Assembly: GCA_015680685.1 (NCBI GenBank) | Contig: MNCI01018314.1 | Location: forward strand, 1 to 64,000 | DNA length: 64,000 nucleotides | Direction of reading: 5' to 3' | From: Gnetum montanum | Lineage: Eukaryota > Streptophyta > Gnetopsida > Gnetales > Gnetaceae | In this document: positions 10,209 to 22,600 of the stretch, piece by piece | How the letters are laid out: each line of letters begins with the position of its first letter | Numbering within the stretch: the stretch's first letter is position 1 | Position numbers and translations under genes: made by a program | Notes under the pieces: generated by a model | What the model was told of the DNA's origin: nothing | The model's database searches: none | What the model saw: only the letters and a program-made list of their open reading frames with translations

Positions 10209-11871
10209 TTACTATATCATCCGAAATCGTCGATGAGAGGTTGAAATGAACAGACATCGAGAGATCTACGGATGAAATAGTAAGATCCTACCTTCGCCTA
10301 AGGGCAAGCTAGAAATTAATGGAGGCAGAGTGCCTTGAATGGTCTGCACACAAATCAAATGAGGACTTTCCCAAACATACGCAATTGCGATGCGTTGGAT
10401 TATACGTAAACAAATGCAAAACTGAACGTAAACGAATGTAAACTATTTAAATGATAAATAATGAAAAAAAATGTGAATAGGAATAATAATGTAAACTGTA
10501 AGAATCTGGGCAATAATGCAAACTATTTGTATTGATAAACAATTAGAATGTGCACCGGTCAGAACGCAGTTGTGGAGTGATCGCAAGGTGAACGTTTAGC
10601 CCCGATGGATGAGAGCAGGTACTGGGAAGATGCAGGTTTTGGATTGCAGGTGTACAACATCCAAGTTTGTATGAAGCCCAGCATATGAGATTAATGCCTA
10701 GATTTCCTAAGTGTGTCAGATTCCAATTTTTTGAACCTTGATCTAGTGGAAAAATAGGGGATTTATAGGATCTTGGGCGTGAGATACGGATCTGGGAGAA
10801 GATCAATGGCTGCAAGGTAAGAAAAATTTAGATTGGATGACAGGTGTGTGCATTGACCAGATGCATAGAAATTGTTACAATGTACAGTGCAGCATCCAAG
10901 ATCTCTTACGCTGGTGTGTGTAATGCTCAGCGTAAGAACTTGAAACACTAAAAAAATGTCAAAAATGCAACACATGTTAATGTACAAGCTTGGATTTGGG
11001 TGTCTAGCCTTTGAATCTGCAGTTCTATGCAATTTTTGTGCTGCCAAAGCCTCTAGTGTGCATGGATCTAGCTCTGATGTGTATGTAGCCTATTCTGGTG
11101 TCAGCGTCTGGCGTCTAGCGTCCAGCGTATGAAAGTGTTTACGCTGCTGGAAGCATGTCAGTGTGACTAATAGTGTTTGACCTGAAAACAATGCATTTTG
11201 AACCCATTTTTGACCTGTGATACCCATTTTCAGAGTGGATCTACATGCCATGGGTCATGAGGGTTCTGTGTGCCAAATTTGGGATGATTTGGATGTCGTT
11301 TTGGTCCTGTTTTGGTTGATTACGCTAGGCATTACGCTGTGCAGCACCTAAAAAAGTAACCCCAGCATCACCAAGTGTTTATACCCTTTTTTGAGCTCAT
11401 TTTGTATGCTGATGCCTGTTTGATGTTGCTTGACTATTGCCTACTCTCCAGGGTGGCTTGGGTGCAAAGTTTGACTCTGTTTGGTTTTTTTTCAAGCCTA
11501 TTTATTTTGGTCATGTTGTGCTTACATTGTACAGCGTCTGAAAAAGTAACCCTAGCATCACCAACTGAAAATACCTCATTTAAGACCCAAATTTTGATTT
11601 TCTAGAGGCTAGGAGCTGCTGGGAACCTTGGTGAAGGTAATGGGGGATCCTTGTGCTTGATTTTGGCCTATTTTGACTCAATTTCAGGGCTCCCACAGTT
11701 GGTGAAGCTGATCCTTACGCTGTGTAGCATCTAAAAAAGTAACCAAAGTGTACTTAGCTAAAACCAAACATTTTGAAACTGAAACTTTTGATTTTGGATG
11801 TTGGAAGTTGGTGCAGTCGCCTGTGGACCCCAGGGTGACCTTGCCTATTGAATCATGGGCCATCGGGGGCT
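10209..11871 (-). repeat. Element A right LTR (5' LTR), cut by gap
   Basis: Aligns with 1711-3370 of the left LTR throughout: GAGAGATCTACGGATGAAAT near 10258, the ATACGTAAACAAATGCAAAAC block near 10404 and the ACGCTGTGCAGC blocks at 11333, 11522 and 11718. The last ~120 bp of the LTR fall in the N run. Many differences from the left LTR are CG against TG or CA. Confidence 0.85.
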
Positions 11872-12490
11872 NNNNNNNNNNNNNNNNNNNNNNNNNNNNN
11901 NNNNNNNNNNNNNNNNNNNNNNNNNNNNNNNNNNNNNNNNNNNNNNNNNNNNNNNNNNNNNNNNNNNNNNNNNNNNNNNNNNNNNNNNNNNNNNNNNNNN
12001 NNNNNNNNNNNNNNNNNNNNNNNNNNNNNNNNNNNNNNNNNNNNNNNNNNNNNNNNNNNNNNNNNNNNNNNNNNNNNNNNNNNNNNNNNNNNNNNNNNNN
12101 NNNNNNNNNNNNNNNNNNNNNNNNNNNNNNNNNNNNNNNNNNNNNNNNNNNNNNNNNNNNNNNNNNNNNNNNNNNNNNNNNNNNNNNNNNNNNNNNNNNN
12201 NNNNNNNNNNNNNNNNNNNNNNNNNNNNNNNNNNNNNNNNNNNNNNNNNNNNNNNNNNNNNNNNNNNNNNNNNNNNNNNNNNNNNNNNNNNNNNNNNNNN
12301 NNNNNNNNNNNNNNNNNNNNNNNNNNNNNNNNNNNNNNNNNNNNNNNNNNNNNNNNNNNNNNNNNNNNNNNNNNNNNNNNNNNNNNNNNNNNNNNNNNNN
12401 NNNNNNNNNNNNNNNNNNNNNNNNNNNNNNNNNNNNNNNNNNNNNNNNNNNNNNNNNNNNNNNNNNNNNNNNNNNNNNNNNNNNNNNNNN
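11872..12490. other. Assembly gap (619 N)
   Basis: By comparison with the left LTR about 120 bp of LTR A should be missing. By comparison with element E (18400 to about 19060) roughly 650 bp of the F gag-protease link are also missing. The sum slightly exceeds the N count, so the gap size is plausible. It would contain A's target-site duplication. Confidence 0.95.
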
Positions 12491-14310
12491 TGCTAGTCAA
12501 GGATTCAATGCGTACACCCTAGAATCTTGTAAGTGTGACACCATAGGGCAACATCCCTTTGGATGTTTGTATTTATAAATGTTACAACTAGTTTCATCAT
12601 CAGAGTCAGTCTCCACAACTTTCTCTATAGTAGCAGCTTTGCCCTTACCTCTTTGGTAGGCACGTATAGCTTCTTATCACCTTCTATGGTTATGATGACT
12701 ATTTTTCTCTTTGGATTCTTCAGTAATCTTCATAGCAATTTGGAGTTTCTCATCTAAAAAGTCCCATAATTTATCAACCTATGCCAAAATATTAGAAATA
12801 GATTTTTGAATGGGAAAAGTTTTCATGTTCACCACTTCATCGAGTGGTGGCCCCTCCTCATCACAAAATCGAACCTCCCATTTTCTAATGGAAGGATCCC
12901 TATTATACTCTTCTACACTTTCCCTTTTGCACAAATGACCTTTTTTTTGCTACCTACTCTATCAACCTTTGGATCTGATGAGCTCTTATTTCAAAAAATC
13001 TCCCTTAGGCATATACCCCATGAATTCTTTTAGTTTTTACTTTGATCCCATCAATGATGTGGAAAAGTTGTTTCATTTGAGAATAACCATGGCCAAGGCA
13101 TTGGAGTAAGAGTGAATAGTATCTACCCATGGTGGTATCCAAGGATTCATGTATTCCTTATTTCTAGCCTTGGATTTACTATCTTAGATTAGACACTCTA
13201 GAGTACATTTGGTATTTGTCATTAAATAGCTCTAACATGGTACTCCATTGGTGAATGGATTCTGGTTCTAAGGACTAGTACTAGCTTTCAGCTTCCTTAA
13301 TGAGTATCCTAGGGAAAACTTGAATTTTTGCTAGTCATTTTCAATGTTCTATAAGGCATAGGCATTATGGAAAGCTTGTAGATGATTCTATGGATTAGAA
13401 TTGTATCCTCTCTTAAATCATGGGATATTATTTATGTCTAGGTTCTTGATCCGACTGTCTTTCACATGCCTAGTTGGGATCTTTATTGCCTTTACAATGT
13501 TGAGCATGCTTTGAGTTGCCAATAGAAGTTTATCATCATTATTATGTCGATGATGTCAATGATGGTTTTTATCACCTCTACGTTCTTGATGGCTTTGATG
13601 ATCATTGTTGTCTTATTGATCACTTTCATCACAATTATTTTGATGGTGGCTTTTATGAGAACTAGAAGATGAAGACGAATGTTTAGAATTGGATAAAGAG
13701 GATAGAGAGGAAGGTGGATTGCCATCACCATTTTAGTGTCCACCACCATGTTTTTGCTCATTACTACCACCATCCTTAGATCCTTTGCTATTATGATGCT
13801 TGCTTGAGTCCCTACCTTGACTGTTGCTCTTTCTTGAACCTAGTTTATGAATAGTAGATTGTAGGTTCAAGGTTACACCCTCATGACCAATAATAGAGGG
13901 TGGAGAATTTTCATATTGAGAACCCTTAGGAGAAGGATCCACATTATCATCTTGGTTTAGCAGGAATAAGGAATTAGTAAAATGTTTTCCCTTTTCAAGC
14001 TCATGGTGCTTTGCTTGGTGTTGATCTCACTTGTGTTGTGTTTCAGTGGGATGGTAATCCTTAGTGTCATGATTATTCACAACGTATTCCTCATGAAGAT
14101 TAGAGATACCTAACTCTTTAAAGGTTTGAAACAACATCCCAGGAATAGATCGATTAGCAAGCAATATAATATTTCCCTCCATGGCACATCATTACAACTA
14201 TTCATCTTGATGTAGGATGAAGGTGAAGTTTGGTACATACTCATCTAGATGAGTATACACTCCTATGGGATTGGTGGTTTGACATCTTCATGCTTGTGAG
14301 AAGAAGACAT
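12491..14310 (-). pseudogene. Element F gag (Athila-like), degraded
   Basis: Start chosen at 14310: the minus strand reads ATGTCTTCTTCTCAC, matching ATGGCTTCTTCTCAC at the gag start of E (16479). The frame is broken many times but the translation can be followed in pieces. The far end (12600-12500) reads CNIYKYKHPKGCCP then VSHL, matching CKIYQYEHPKGCYP at 18306-18350 in E; this Cys/His-rich patch is probably the nucleocapsid part. A low-complexity His/Ser/Asp/Gly-rich stretch lies at 13540-13840. The reading stops at the N gap because A is inserted there, and F continues at 1710. Non-functional. Confidence 0.75.
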
Positions 14311-14440
14311 TTTACAAAACAAATAAAATTATCAGTGTGCTTAGTAGTTATATGTCATTTGAGAGTGATGTTGACCTTGAGTTTGTCCAATGATATTAAT
14401 AGTATTCACTAATCCTAGATAGTGCACGCTCAACAAATAA

Positions 14441-14460
14441 AGTCCCTGGAAATAGCACCA
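14441..14460 (-). other. Element F primer-binding site (tRNA-Asp type, decayed)
   Basis: Minus strand reads TTGGTGCTATTTCCAGGGAC. The Athila PBS complementary to tRNA-Asp reads TGGCGCCGTTGCCGGGGA, and the equivalent site in E is TTGGCATCTTTGCCAGGGAC. The differences are mostly C to T or G to A. Confidence 0.75.
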
Positions 14461-14464
14461 ATGA

Positions 14465-15366
14465 TGAATGATGAAGTACCCCTACACCCAACCATACAAA
14501 TCACAAAGCTCTAATATGTTATTCAATCGAATTCTATGGGCTTTATAGTTCCAATGCACTAGTCTTCTAGGAAGTGAACCTTGCCTTAAGGTTATTCATT
14601 ATCTTCCCAATTACACTTGAGACCTACACTGGTATGGTTAAGTGTAATTGAGGCATTTGATTTTTATCATTTTGTATTTTATGGTTTTGGTGTTTAAAGA
14701 GAGATAAAGTAATTATATTAACTAATTTAATTTAACTAATTAACTAGTACCTAAGTAGTCCTAACATAAGCATCTGGTCCCACTTTTTGCACACGTCCTG
14801 AACCCATGTATGCACTGCTGGGTTACCAAGTGCTACGCTACTAGGTGTACCAAGCAATAACACTGCTAGGATTACCAAACCAATACGTGTTACACTCAAA
14901 GTAGTCATACTTATGTGTTTAATCTATCTAGCTTATCTTGCTTAATTACTTAATTAGCTTATTTATGGAACAATATTGAATAAATAATTAAAAACATTGA
15001 ATGCATAAATGAAACATTTAGCTATCCAAAATTCTACAAGTTTATCAAGAATTTTATCTTTATTACTACACACACTATTGTGCGTAGGTACAACAATGCT
15101 TGAATAAAGATCTGTACACTCAATAACTCCTATAGTAGGCACTTAGAAAAATATTCTAACTTTGAAATAGAAAAATTGCAAGAGCTCTGCTACTACTATA
15201 AAAAATTTATGCTATAAATGTGGCTAGTGAGCATGTAGTTATAGGCCAGGATGGACCTCTATGTTGATGGAGTCACATCGACATAATAGGCTACATCGAC
15301 GGGGCTCGTTGATGGGGCCTAGTTGATGCAACAAATGAAAACTCATTAAGGGGTTAATGAAACACC
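14465..15366 (-). repeat. Element F 5' LTR (outer edge uncertain)
   Basis: Matches the LTR of E in inverted orientation: the segment with ATGGTTAAGTGTAATTGAGGC (near 14634) corresponds to the CCTCAGTCACACTTAACCAT segment (near 16165), and the stretch around 15090-15190 (AGTGCCTACTATAGGAG read on the minus strand) to 15718-15740. F carries a 23-bp insertion in the first block. The inner edge is set by the PBS. The outer edge is estimated from a TG next to the head-to-head junction and may be off by tens of bases. Confidence 0.65.
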
Positions 15367-15380
15367 ATAAAGAAAATTTA

Positions 15381-16327
15381 TGTTAAAGTCCATAAACAAA
15401 ATCCATTATAATTTGGTGTAAACATAATGGTAGATATAATTGCCTTATTTTTCCCAACTCCTAGCATTATAAATTTCACTACTAGAATTTGAGGTAGAGT
15501 GATGATGAGTCATTATGGGTTTTCTACATCGACATGATGGCGTCAACACGATCCCTTCAATGTGATCCCATCGACACATGGTTTGATGAATATGCATCAA
15601 TGTAGTGTCTATTTTTGCCTATATAAATGAACACACCCACTGCATTTATGGAATTCATTCATTTATAGCTTAGCCAAACTCTTGTAATTTTTTTATTTGA
15701 GAGTTAGAACATTTTATAAGTGCCTATAGTAGGAGTTGAAAAATGAATGGATCTTTATTTGAGCACTAATGTACCTAGACACTTCAGTGTGAACATTAAT
15801 AAAGACAAGCTCCTTGATAAACCTTGCATCACTTAGAATTAGCTTAATATTTCCTTAATGCATTTATTATTTATGTAATTTATGTTCATGCATTTGATTA
15901 TATAATTAATAATGGATAATTAACACATATAAGTATGACCATCTCAAGGATACATTAACGCTTGGTAATCCCAATACCACTCATGCTTAGTAACCTAGTA
16001 GTGTTGCAATGTGTTCAAGATGTGTACAATGAATGGAAATAGATGCTTATGTTAGGATTAGTTAATGAATTAATTAATTATTAGATTAATTACACACTGA
16101 ATTACCTTATTTTCTATACTTATGGGAATTTAATGAAAAACATAAAAGTTATACAAATCATGTGCCTCAGTCACACTTAACCATACTGGGAAGACAACGA
16201 TCATGTCCTTGAAATTCACTACCTAGATCAAGTGTACTTAGAAAGCTAAAGTCTACAGAATTTGACTAGATTGCTTAGTGAACATTAGTGATTCATATGG
16301 TTGGGCATAGGGATTGCTTGTTGCTCA
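15381..16327 (+). repeat. Element E 5' LTR
   Basis: Starts about TGTTAAAGTCC and ends ...TGCTCA just before the PBS. It contains a plausible core promoter (TATATAAAT at 15620). The U3-like part repeats the words CATCGAC and TCGATG (15520-15585), as does the F LTR (15275-15315). It is the inverted partner of the F LTR. The left edge is uncertain. Confidence 0.65.
15620..15628 (+). promoter_or_regulatory. TATA box in the E LTR
   Basis: TATATAAAT follows GCC and precedes a stretch conserved with F (CATTTATAGC and CTCTTG(T/C)AATTTTT). It is the best candidate for the element's promoter. The F copy is diverged. Confidence 0.5.
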
Positions 16328-16330
16328 TCC

Positions 16331-16350
16331 TTGGCATCTTTGCCAGGGAC
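16331..16350 (+). other. Element E primer-binding site (tRNA-Asp type, decayed)
   Basis: TTGGCATCTTTGCCAGGGAC, three to four bases after the LTR end. It resembles the Athila tRNA-Asp PBS TGGCGCCGTTGCCGGGGA. Confidence 0.75.
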
Positions 16351-16478
16351 TTTAGTTAGCTATGTGCACTACCTAGAAGTTAATGAAATTATTCAATAAT
16401 GTTGTAAAAAACCTTAAAGTTGAAATCATTAGGAAAAATAATAATAATAAGAGCACACTATTTTTCTTTAAAACTAAT

Positions 16479-18420
16479 ATGGCTTCTTCTCACAAGGAAG
16501 AATCTCTGCCACTGTTCGAGAACACTTTCAATCAAAGGCAAGATGGTCCAAAACCACCTATGTCCCAACAATGCAAAGTAATATATACTCATCCAAATGA
16601 GTATGTTCTAGATTTTACCTTCATCCTACACTAGGATGAACAATTGTAGTGGTGGGACATGGAGGATAAAATTATGTTGTTTCCTTGTCATTTAGTTCCT
16701 GTGATGCTACTTCACAATCTCATGAGATTAGGCATCTAGGGGCTCAATTTTGAGTACATTGTGAAAGATCATGACTACTAGGATTATCATCCATTAGATG
16801 CACAACAAAGGAAAGATTGGTAGATAGAGATGCACTATGAGGCATAAAAAGGCAAATGGTTCACAAACCCTTTGTTCCTATTGGGCCAAAAGGAAGGAGA
16901 GGATCCCTTCTCAGGGGGTTCTCAAAACACTAACACTCCTTTCCTTCTCTTTGTTGAAGGATCCCTTAACTAGAATTTATAGTTAACTATAAAAAACCAT
17001 AGTTTGGGAAATAATAGGTTCCATGACCATGGGGGCTCAAAAGAGGGAGTCAAGGCAAGAACAATGATTAACAACAAACATGGTGATCATGGTTGGGACC
17101 AAAGAAGAGGGAGTAGCAAGTACCATTTTGGTGCTAATTCTTCTTTCTCTTTGCTTTATTCATCCTCATCCTCCTCCTCCTATAGCTTCGATCAAAGTTA
17201 TAGAGGGAGAGACCATGATGTAGGTGATCAATGGAACAAAGAATAGTAGAGACTAGGGGTGTGGGAAATCAAGGAAGGCCGACCATAGAGAAAGAAGGGA
17301 CAACATGGGGCATCATAGGCATCATGGCCATCACAGGGGCTAAAACTATGATGGGCCCTTACTTGCAATAAAAAAACATGCTGAATATTATGGAGGTCAT
17401 AAAGATTCCAACAAGGCACATGAAAGATAGCTGAATTAAATAGTTGGACATGAACAATATGCTCAAGCTTGAAGAAGGATACAATTTTGATCCATAAAAT
17501 CATCTCCAAGCTTTTCATGATAAATGCATCTTACAAAACATTGAGAATGAATGGAAAAAACTAAAGCTATTCCCTAGAACCCTCATCAAGGAGGTTGAAA
17601 GCTAGTACTAGTACATAGAATTGAAATCAATCAAATGTTGGAGTATAATGCTTGAACTCTTCAATGACAAGTATCAAATGTAATCTCAAGTGTCTAACCT
17701 GAGGAAGCAAATCCAAGGATGGAAGTAAGGAACACATGAATCCTTAGATGCATCCATGAGCAGATATTACTCTTTGTTGCACAGATGTCCATGCCATGAC
17801 TTTTCTTAAAGGGAGTAACTATGTCATATGATAGATGGGCTTGAAACACAAATAAGGAGAGATCTTGGGATCTATGCCCAAGGGAGGCTTTGAAAATTAA
17901 GAGTCCTTTAGATCCAAAGGATAATTAAGTAGGTGACCAAAAAAGAAGGTGAGTTGAGGAAAAGGGAAAGTGTAGAGTAGTACAACTAGGATACTTCCAT
18001 TTGCACAAGGAGTTTTGGTTTTGTGATAATGAGGAGGAGGCACCACTTGATGAAGTGGTACAATGCAAAACCTTAATGATACAAAAATTTGTTTCTAAAA
18101 TACCAACCAAGGTAGATAAAATGTGAGAATATTTGAACAAAAAGTTCCAAACCACTCTGTAAATTGTAATGGAGTCCAAAAAGTAAGGTAGCAATGGTGA
18201 CAGAAGGAGAATGAAGGAAACTAAATTTGCCCACTAGAGAAGTAAGGGCAAAGTTGCTGCCATTGAAGAGGTTGTGAATTTCAAGACAAATGATGAAGGT
18301 GGATGTAAAATCTACCAATATGAGCATCCTAAGGGATGTTACCCAATTGTGTCACACTTGTAGGAATCTGGAGTGTATGATTTGAATCCTAGATTAGCAA
18401 AAAGGTAAGTACCCAAGAGC
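16479..18420 (+). pseudogene. Element E gag (Athila-like), degraded
   Basis: Begins MASSHKEESLPLFEN and reads through to YVLDFTFILH before the first stop. It continues across many stops and shifts. The 17100-17260 part is Ser-rich with Gly/Asp/Arg (SSSSSSSYSFDQSYRGRDHD). Near 18306 a Cys/His patch (CKIYQYEHPKGCYP) matches F and probably represents the nucleocapsid. The long gag and the following gag-PR spacer fit Athila. Stops are frequent, so no protein could be made. Confidence 0.72.
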
Positions 18421-19049
18421 TATTCTTATCCTCAAGGAAACTATAGGTAGCCCCATCAACAAGCCTACTATTTGAGTGAAACTCCACCTAAACCTCATGA
18501 GTAGTATTAACAGTGGCAATAGTCACAGTCATGAGGGATGTCACCCTCAAGGAAATAGTATCATTATCGATAGCTAGATCCATATGGGTACTATGTTTGA
18601 CAACCCATTTCTCTACATGACTCTTCCAGTCATGCCTCTTTCCAATATCACTACTACCCTCTTTAGTATTATAGAGCATAATCTCCAAGAGTGGAATCCT
18701 CATTACCATATTACCCTTCTCATTCTTTTGCATCTATACCTCCATCCTCAACTTAGTTACCATCTACTCCATTCATGCAAGGTGAAATTCTAGCCCAACT
18801 ATAGCAAAGAAATATCACAAGGGCTGTTAACTTACAGCTAGCTTCCTAGTTAAGTGGTTCAAGTAATAAGCCTTGAAAATGATCCTTCTTCTAAACCACC
18901 GATCCTACTAAGTCCTCATACATACCTACAGTTATTGACCCTATCCTTTCTTCTCTACAACATCCTTCAAAATCCCTTTAAACCAAATGTTTTTCAAAGT
19001 GCATACTACCATGTTGACCCATGCGGTCATAGATTGGATAAAGGCTGGC

Positions 19050-19900
19050 CACCTTCTCAGGAAGAGATCTAATCTTGGGAGTCCTCTAATTTATTTGCAA
19101 ATCACTGGAAATGTTCCTTGAAAGGCTCTTCTAAACTCAAATTCTAGTGTTAATTTAGTCTCCCATGAAATGTAAGAAACTTGAAACCTCTCTTATCTTA
19201 AGAAGAGAAAAATTCATCTTAAGTTGATAGATCAATCCATCACCATTCCTTTGGAATTGGTGGAGGACATTATGACCACTATCTATGGGTGGTCCTATAC
19301 TACTAACTTCTTGGTGATCTGAGTAGACAACTACAAGGGGAACTTTCCAATCATTATGGAAAGGGCTTGGTTGAGCATAATTGATGTGTAGTTAGGAATT
19401 AGAGACCTCTCCTTGAATATTTCCAAGGAAAATGACTTTGGAAAAATAGAGAGGAAGCACATTTTATTTATTGCGTATAGTAACATAGGGTGCCACTAAT
19501 GTAGAAATTATGGATAGTCAAAAGAAAAACAATCACAACATGAAGGTGGTGTGCAGATGTCATAGAAATTTAAAGGTGCTTATATGCAAAATCCATAAAT
19601 AAGGGGATACCCAATGGTTGACAACTAATTTTTAAAGTAGTTCAACATTGTGCATGGAACAAGTTGAGATCCTAACAAGTGCCTACATTAAAGGCATGGA
19701 CAAAATGAAACAAATTCATCACCAACTCTTTGATGAACCTAATGACATCAATGGGGGAGAGTTGAAAGTCCCTAAGAGATTTAAACATGAGCCCCTTAAG
19801 TTAGAAACTATACTGGTTAGAATGAAATATGCTTTTCTAAAAAATAAAAAGTTAATCATTATCAATGTCAACCTTGCCCTTGTGTAGAAAAAGAAGCTAT
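19050..19900 (+). pseudogene. Element E protease and PR-RT linker, degraded
   Basis: Corresponds to 1710-865 of F on the opposite strand. Fragments recognised: the FANHW...KGSSKLKF stretch (19095-19145), equivalent to ITRHELCKALLDFG in F, with the active-site triplet no longer readable; LVEDIMTTIYGWSYTTNFLV (19260-19320); the segment around FPIIMERAWL (19345); ISKENDFG; and the linker MKQIHHQLFDEPNDINGGEL (from 19705). It joins gag to RT in the usual gypsy order. Confidence 0.7.
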
Positions 19901-20039
19901 TGGAAGTGGTCAAAAAATGGCCAACAACCTTTGCTTGGTCATATCATGAGCTGATAGGAATTGATCTAAGGATATGCTAGCATCACATCTACATAAATTC
20001 TTCCATTAAACCAAAGAGGTAGCTATAGCAACGATTGAA

Positions 20040-20904
20040 CCCCAAATTGAAGCATATCATTAAAGAGAAGATTGAACAACTCCTCAAGGTGGGGTTCATC
20101 TATCCCATTGTGGAAAATAATGGGTTAGCCCACTCATCATAGTGCTAAAGAAAGGTGGGACATGAAGGATCTGCATCAATTTTAGATTTTTGAATATGAC
20201 AACATTTAAGAATCATTTTCATTACCATTTATGGACCAAGTGTTGGACACCATTTCTGGGCATTGTTACTATAGCTTTCTAAATGATTATAGTGGCTATA
20301 ACCAAATCTAGATCACACTAGAGAATTAAGCCAAAACCACATTCACAAGTCCCTAGGGTACTTTCGCATACAAAAAGATGTCGTTAGGCCTATCCAATGC
20401 CCCTACAACATTTCAACACCTTGTACTAAGCATTTTTCAATAGTAGATTGGTAGTGGGGTGGAAATCTTCATGGATGACTTCTCCACCTATGGGACTATA
20501 TTTGAGCAAGCCTTGGACCATCTTGAGAAAGTGCTAAAAAGGTGTGTGAAGATAAACCTTAGGCTCAACTGGTAGTAAAGCCACTTGATGATCTAGGAGG
20601 ACATTATGTTGGGGCATAGAATTTCTCAGAAAGGGATTGAGGTAGATCTTGAAAAATAAGGGTCATTCAAGGAATTATCCAATAGCTAGAAACAATTAAA
20701 GATGTAAGGTCATTCCTTGGTCACACTAGCTACTACTAGCACTTTATTAAGAATTCCTCTAAGATCACCAAAACGTTGGTGGAGTTGACAAAGAAGGATG
20801 ATCCATTTATTTGGATCAAGGAATGCAAGCATGGTTTCTAGCAACTCAAGAAAAATCTTGTGGAAAATCCAATTCTATGAGCACTTGACTAGTCTAAACC
20901 CTTT
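20040..20904 (+). pseudogene. Element E reverse transcriptase, degraded
   Basis: Pieces of a gypsy RT in several frames: LLKVGFIYPIVEN (20080), the LGLSNAPTTFQH motif (20385) and VEIFMDDF (20460), the FMDD catalytic box typical of Athila, followed by a connection region ending before SKPFQIIMEAS at the RNase H start. At least ten stops or shifts. It copied the element RNA into DNA when intact. Confidence 0.8.
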
Positions 20905-21200
20905 CAAATCATAATGGAGGCATCTAATTATGCCTTGGGAGTTATGCTCATGCAGTTGGACAATAAAAAACATCCTTACTACATCCACTATGCAAGTAGA
21001 AGCATTGTGGGTGCACAAATGAACTACACCATAATGGAGAAAGAACTGATGATAGTCGTGTATGCCTTGGAAAAATTTAGGTACTATGTGCTAGGGTATA
21101 AGATGTTTGTGTACATGGATCATAGTGTAATTTTATTCTTAATGAATAAGCCAACAATGAACCCCCATGTCATATGGTGGCTAGTGATCTTGTAGGAATT
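20905..21200 (+). pseudogene. Element E RNase H domain
   Basis: A nearly continuous stretch: FQIIMEASNYALGVMLMQ, HYASRS, EKELMIVVYALEKFRYY and VYMDHSVILFLMNKP. The second and third acidic positions (E in EKEL, D in MDH) are present. The first, normally CDAS, reads MEAS. This is the retroviral-type RNase H fused to RT. No second (plant-type) RNase H follows, consistent with Athila rather than Tat. Confidence 0.82.
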
Positions 21201-21479
21201 TAACCTAATAATGGTAGATTGAAAGGGACATAGTTACTAACCACTTGTCTTGATTGAGATGGGACAACAAAGAGGAGAGCCTACTTTTAGATTAGTTTCC
21301 TAATGAACTCCTCTTTGTTAAGACTATCACTAAATAAGTACCCATTGAAACCAACTAGTATGATGGCATTCTCACTTACTTTCTCACTCAGGAGATGCCA
21401 CAAGAATGGGATAATAGGAAGAAACAATAATTTTTTTACCAGGAAAAACACTTTATGGAAATTAGTAGACACCTTTACA

Positions 21480-22600
21480 ATATGTGCATCGATAGTCTAG
21501 TTCGATGCTATGTACCTAATGATGATCAATTGCACATTCTCCTAGATGCTCATGAGGGCCCTTGTGGTGATCACTATATTGGGAGACGCACAATCATTAA
21601 GATATTTATGATAAGGTATTATTAGGCAATGCTTTTCAGGAATGCTCACCACTTCATTTGCTCTTGTGAACATTGCCAATGTGATGGTGGAATGATCACT
21701 TGTATGAAGGAATCTTAATAGTGGATCCAACCACTGGAGCCCTTTGATATTTGGGACATTGACTTCATGGGTCCCATCACTCCCATGTCCAATGAAAAGA
21801 TGTACATCATAGTAGCTATTGACTACTATATGAAGTGGGTAAAAGTGGTGGTTGTCACGAATTGCACATCTTCTATGGCTACTCAATTTGTATAATAGTA
21901 TGTTGTAAATATGTTTTAGGTGCCATGTCCACTTATTTCTTATAATGGAACTCATTTTATAGGCACCACTTTTTGAAAACTCATATAGCACTTAGGGGTT
22001 GAACATAAATTAACAACACCCTACCACCCCCAAGCTAATGGTCAAGTAGAGGTTATGAATAGGAAGAGCAAAAAAATACTAACAAGAACCATTAGTAAAT
22101 ATAAGATGGATTGGAGCACCAAATTCAATGATGTCCTTTGGGCCTACCACTCCACTTGGAAACTTCCTATTGACTACTCTCCCTATGAGCTTGTGTATGG
22201 CAAACTACCAACACTTCCCATCCAAGTAGAGCTTCATACATTATTAACCGCTTGTGACATTTGCCTTGACCTAAGCCTAGCATGAAAAGAAAGGTTAATG
22301 AATATCAATGTGCTAGATGAGAACTAGCTAGTGGCATTATTATCTAACAAAGTGCACAAGACATTCAATAAGCAATGTTATGACCTTAGAATCCAAAAAG
22401 TGAAATTTTAACTAGGAGATAAGGTCCTATACTAGAATCCCACACACATACCACAAAGAACTAAGTTTCAAACATTGTGGGAAGTGCCTTATATTATCTA
22501 TGAAACCTTTTCTTCTAGGGCCATGTTAATATACAAACTTAAAATCCCAAATAAAAAGCTGCTGGTCAACACAAAATAACTAAAATCTTTCCAAGAACCC
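21480..22600 (+). pseudogene. Element E integrase, degraded
   Basis: An HHCC-type zinc finger can be followed (HEGPCGDHYI near 21550, CEHCQ near 21670). The core has PFDIWDIDFMGPITP with its first Asp (21750), then SYNGTHF where the second catalytic Asp of DNGTHF has become Tyr (21945), then HPQANGQVEVMNRKSKK with the Glu (22030-22070), and LWAYHSTWKLPIDYSPYELVYGK (22140-22200). A basic C-terminal tail runs to about 22600. PFDIWGIDFMGPFP is an Athila hallmark. The lost Asp and several stops make it inactive. Confidence 0.82.

Larger units (their letters stand above)
1711..11871 (-). mobile_element. Element A: Tat-like LTR element with gag-protease only
   Basis: A minus-strand LTR retrotransposon. 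The left LTR (3' LTR) is 1711-3491 and the right LTR (5' LTR) begins at about 10209 and runs into the N gap. Between them, in element sense, lie a PBS, a leader with a 34-bp tandem array, gag-protease, two further arrays and a polypurine tract. No RT, RNase H or integrase can be found, and only about 2 kb separates the protease stop from the left LTR. The layout matches non-autonomous elements that keep only gag (TR-GAG type). It shares LTR ends, PPT, gag type and arrays with B1/B2, so a B-like element could have supplied the missing enzymes (inference). It sits inside element F. Its target-site duplication cannot be checked because the right edge is in the gap. Confidence 0.85.

Noticed and set aside
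11748-12578. Long plus-strand open frame of 276 codons
   Set aside because: It is open only because it spans the 619-N gap.
13492-13773. Minus-strand open frame rich in Ile and Met
   Set aside because: Out of frame with the F gag and due to the low-complexity His/Asp-coding stretch; no counterpart in E.
17004-17246. Separate Ser-rich small gene in E
   Set aside because: It is the low-complexity part of the E gag, continuous with the flanking gag remnants in order and strand.
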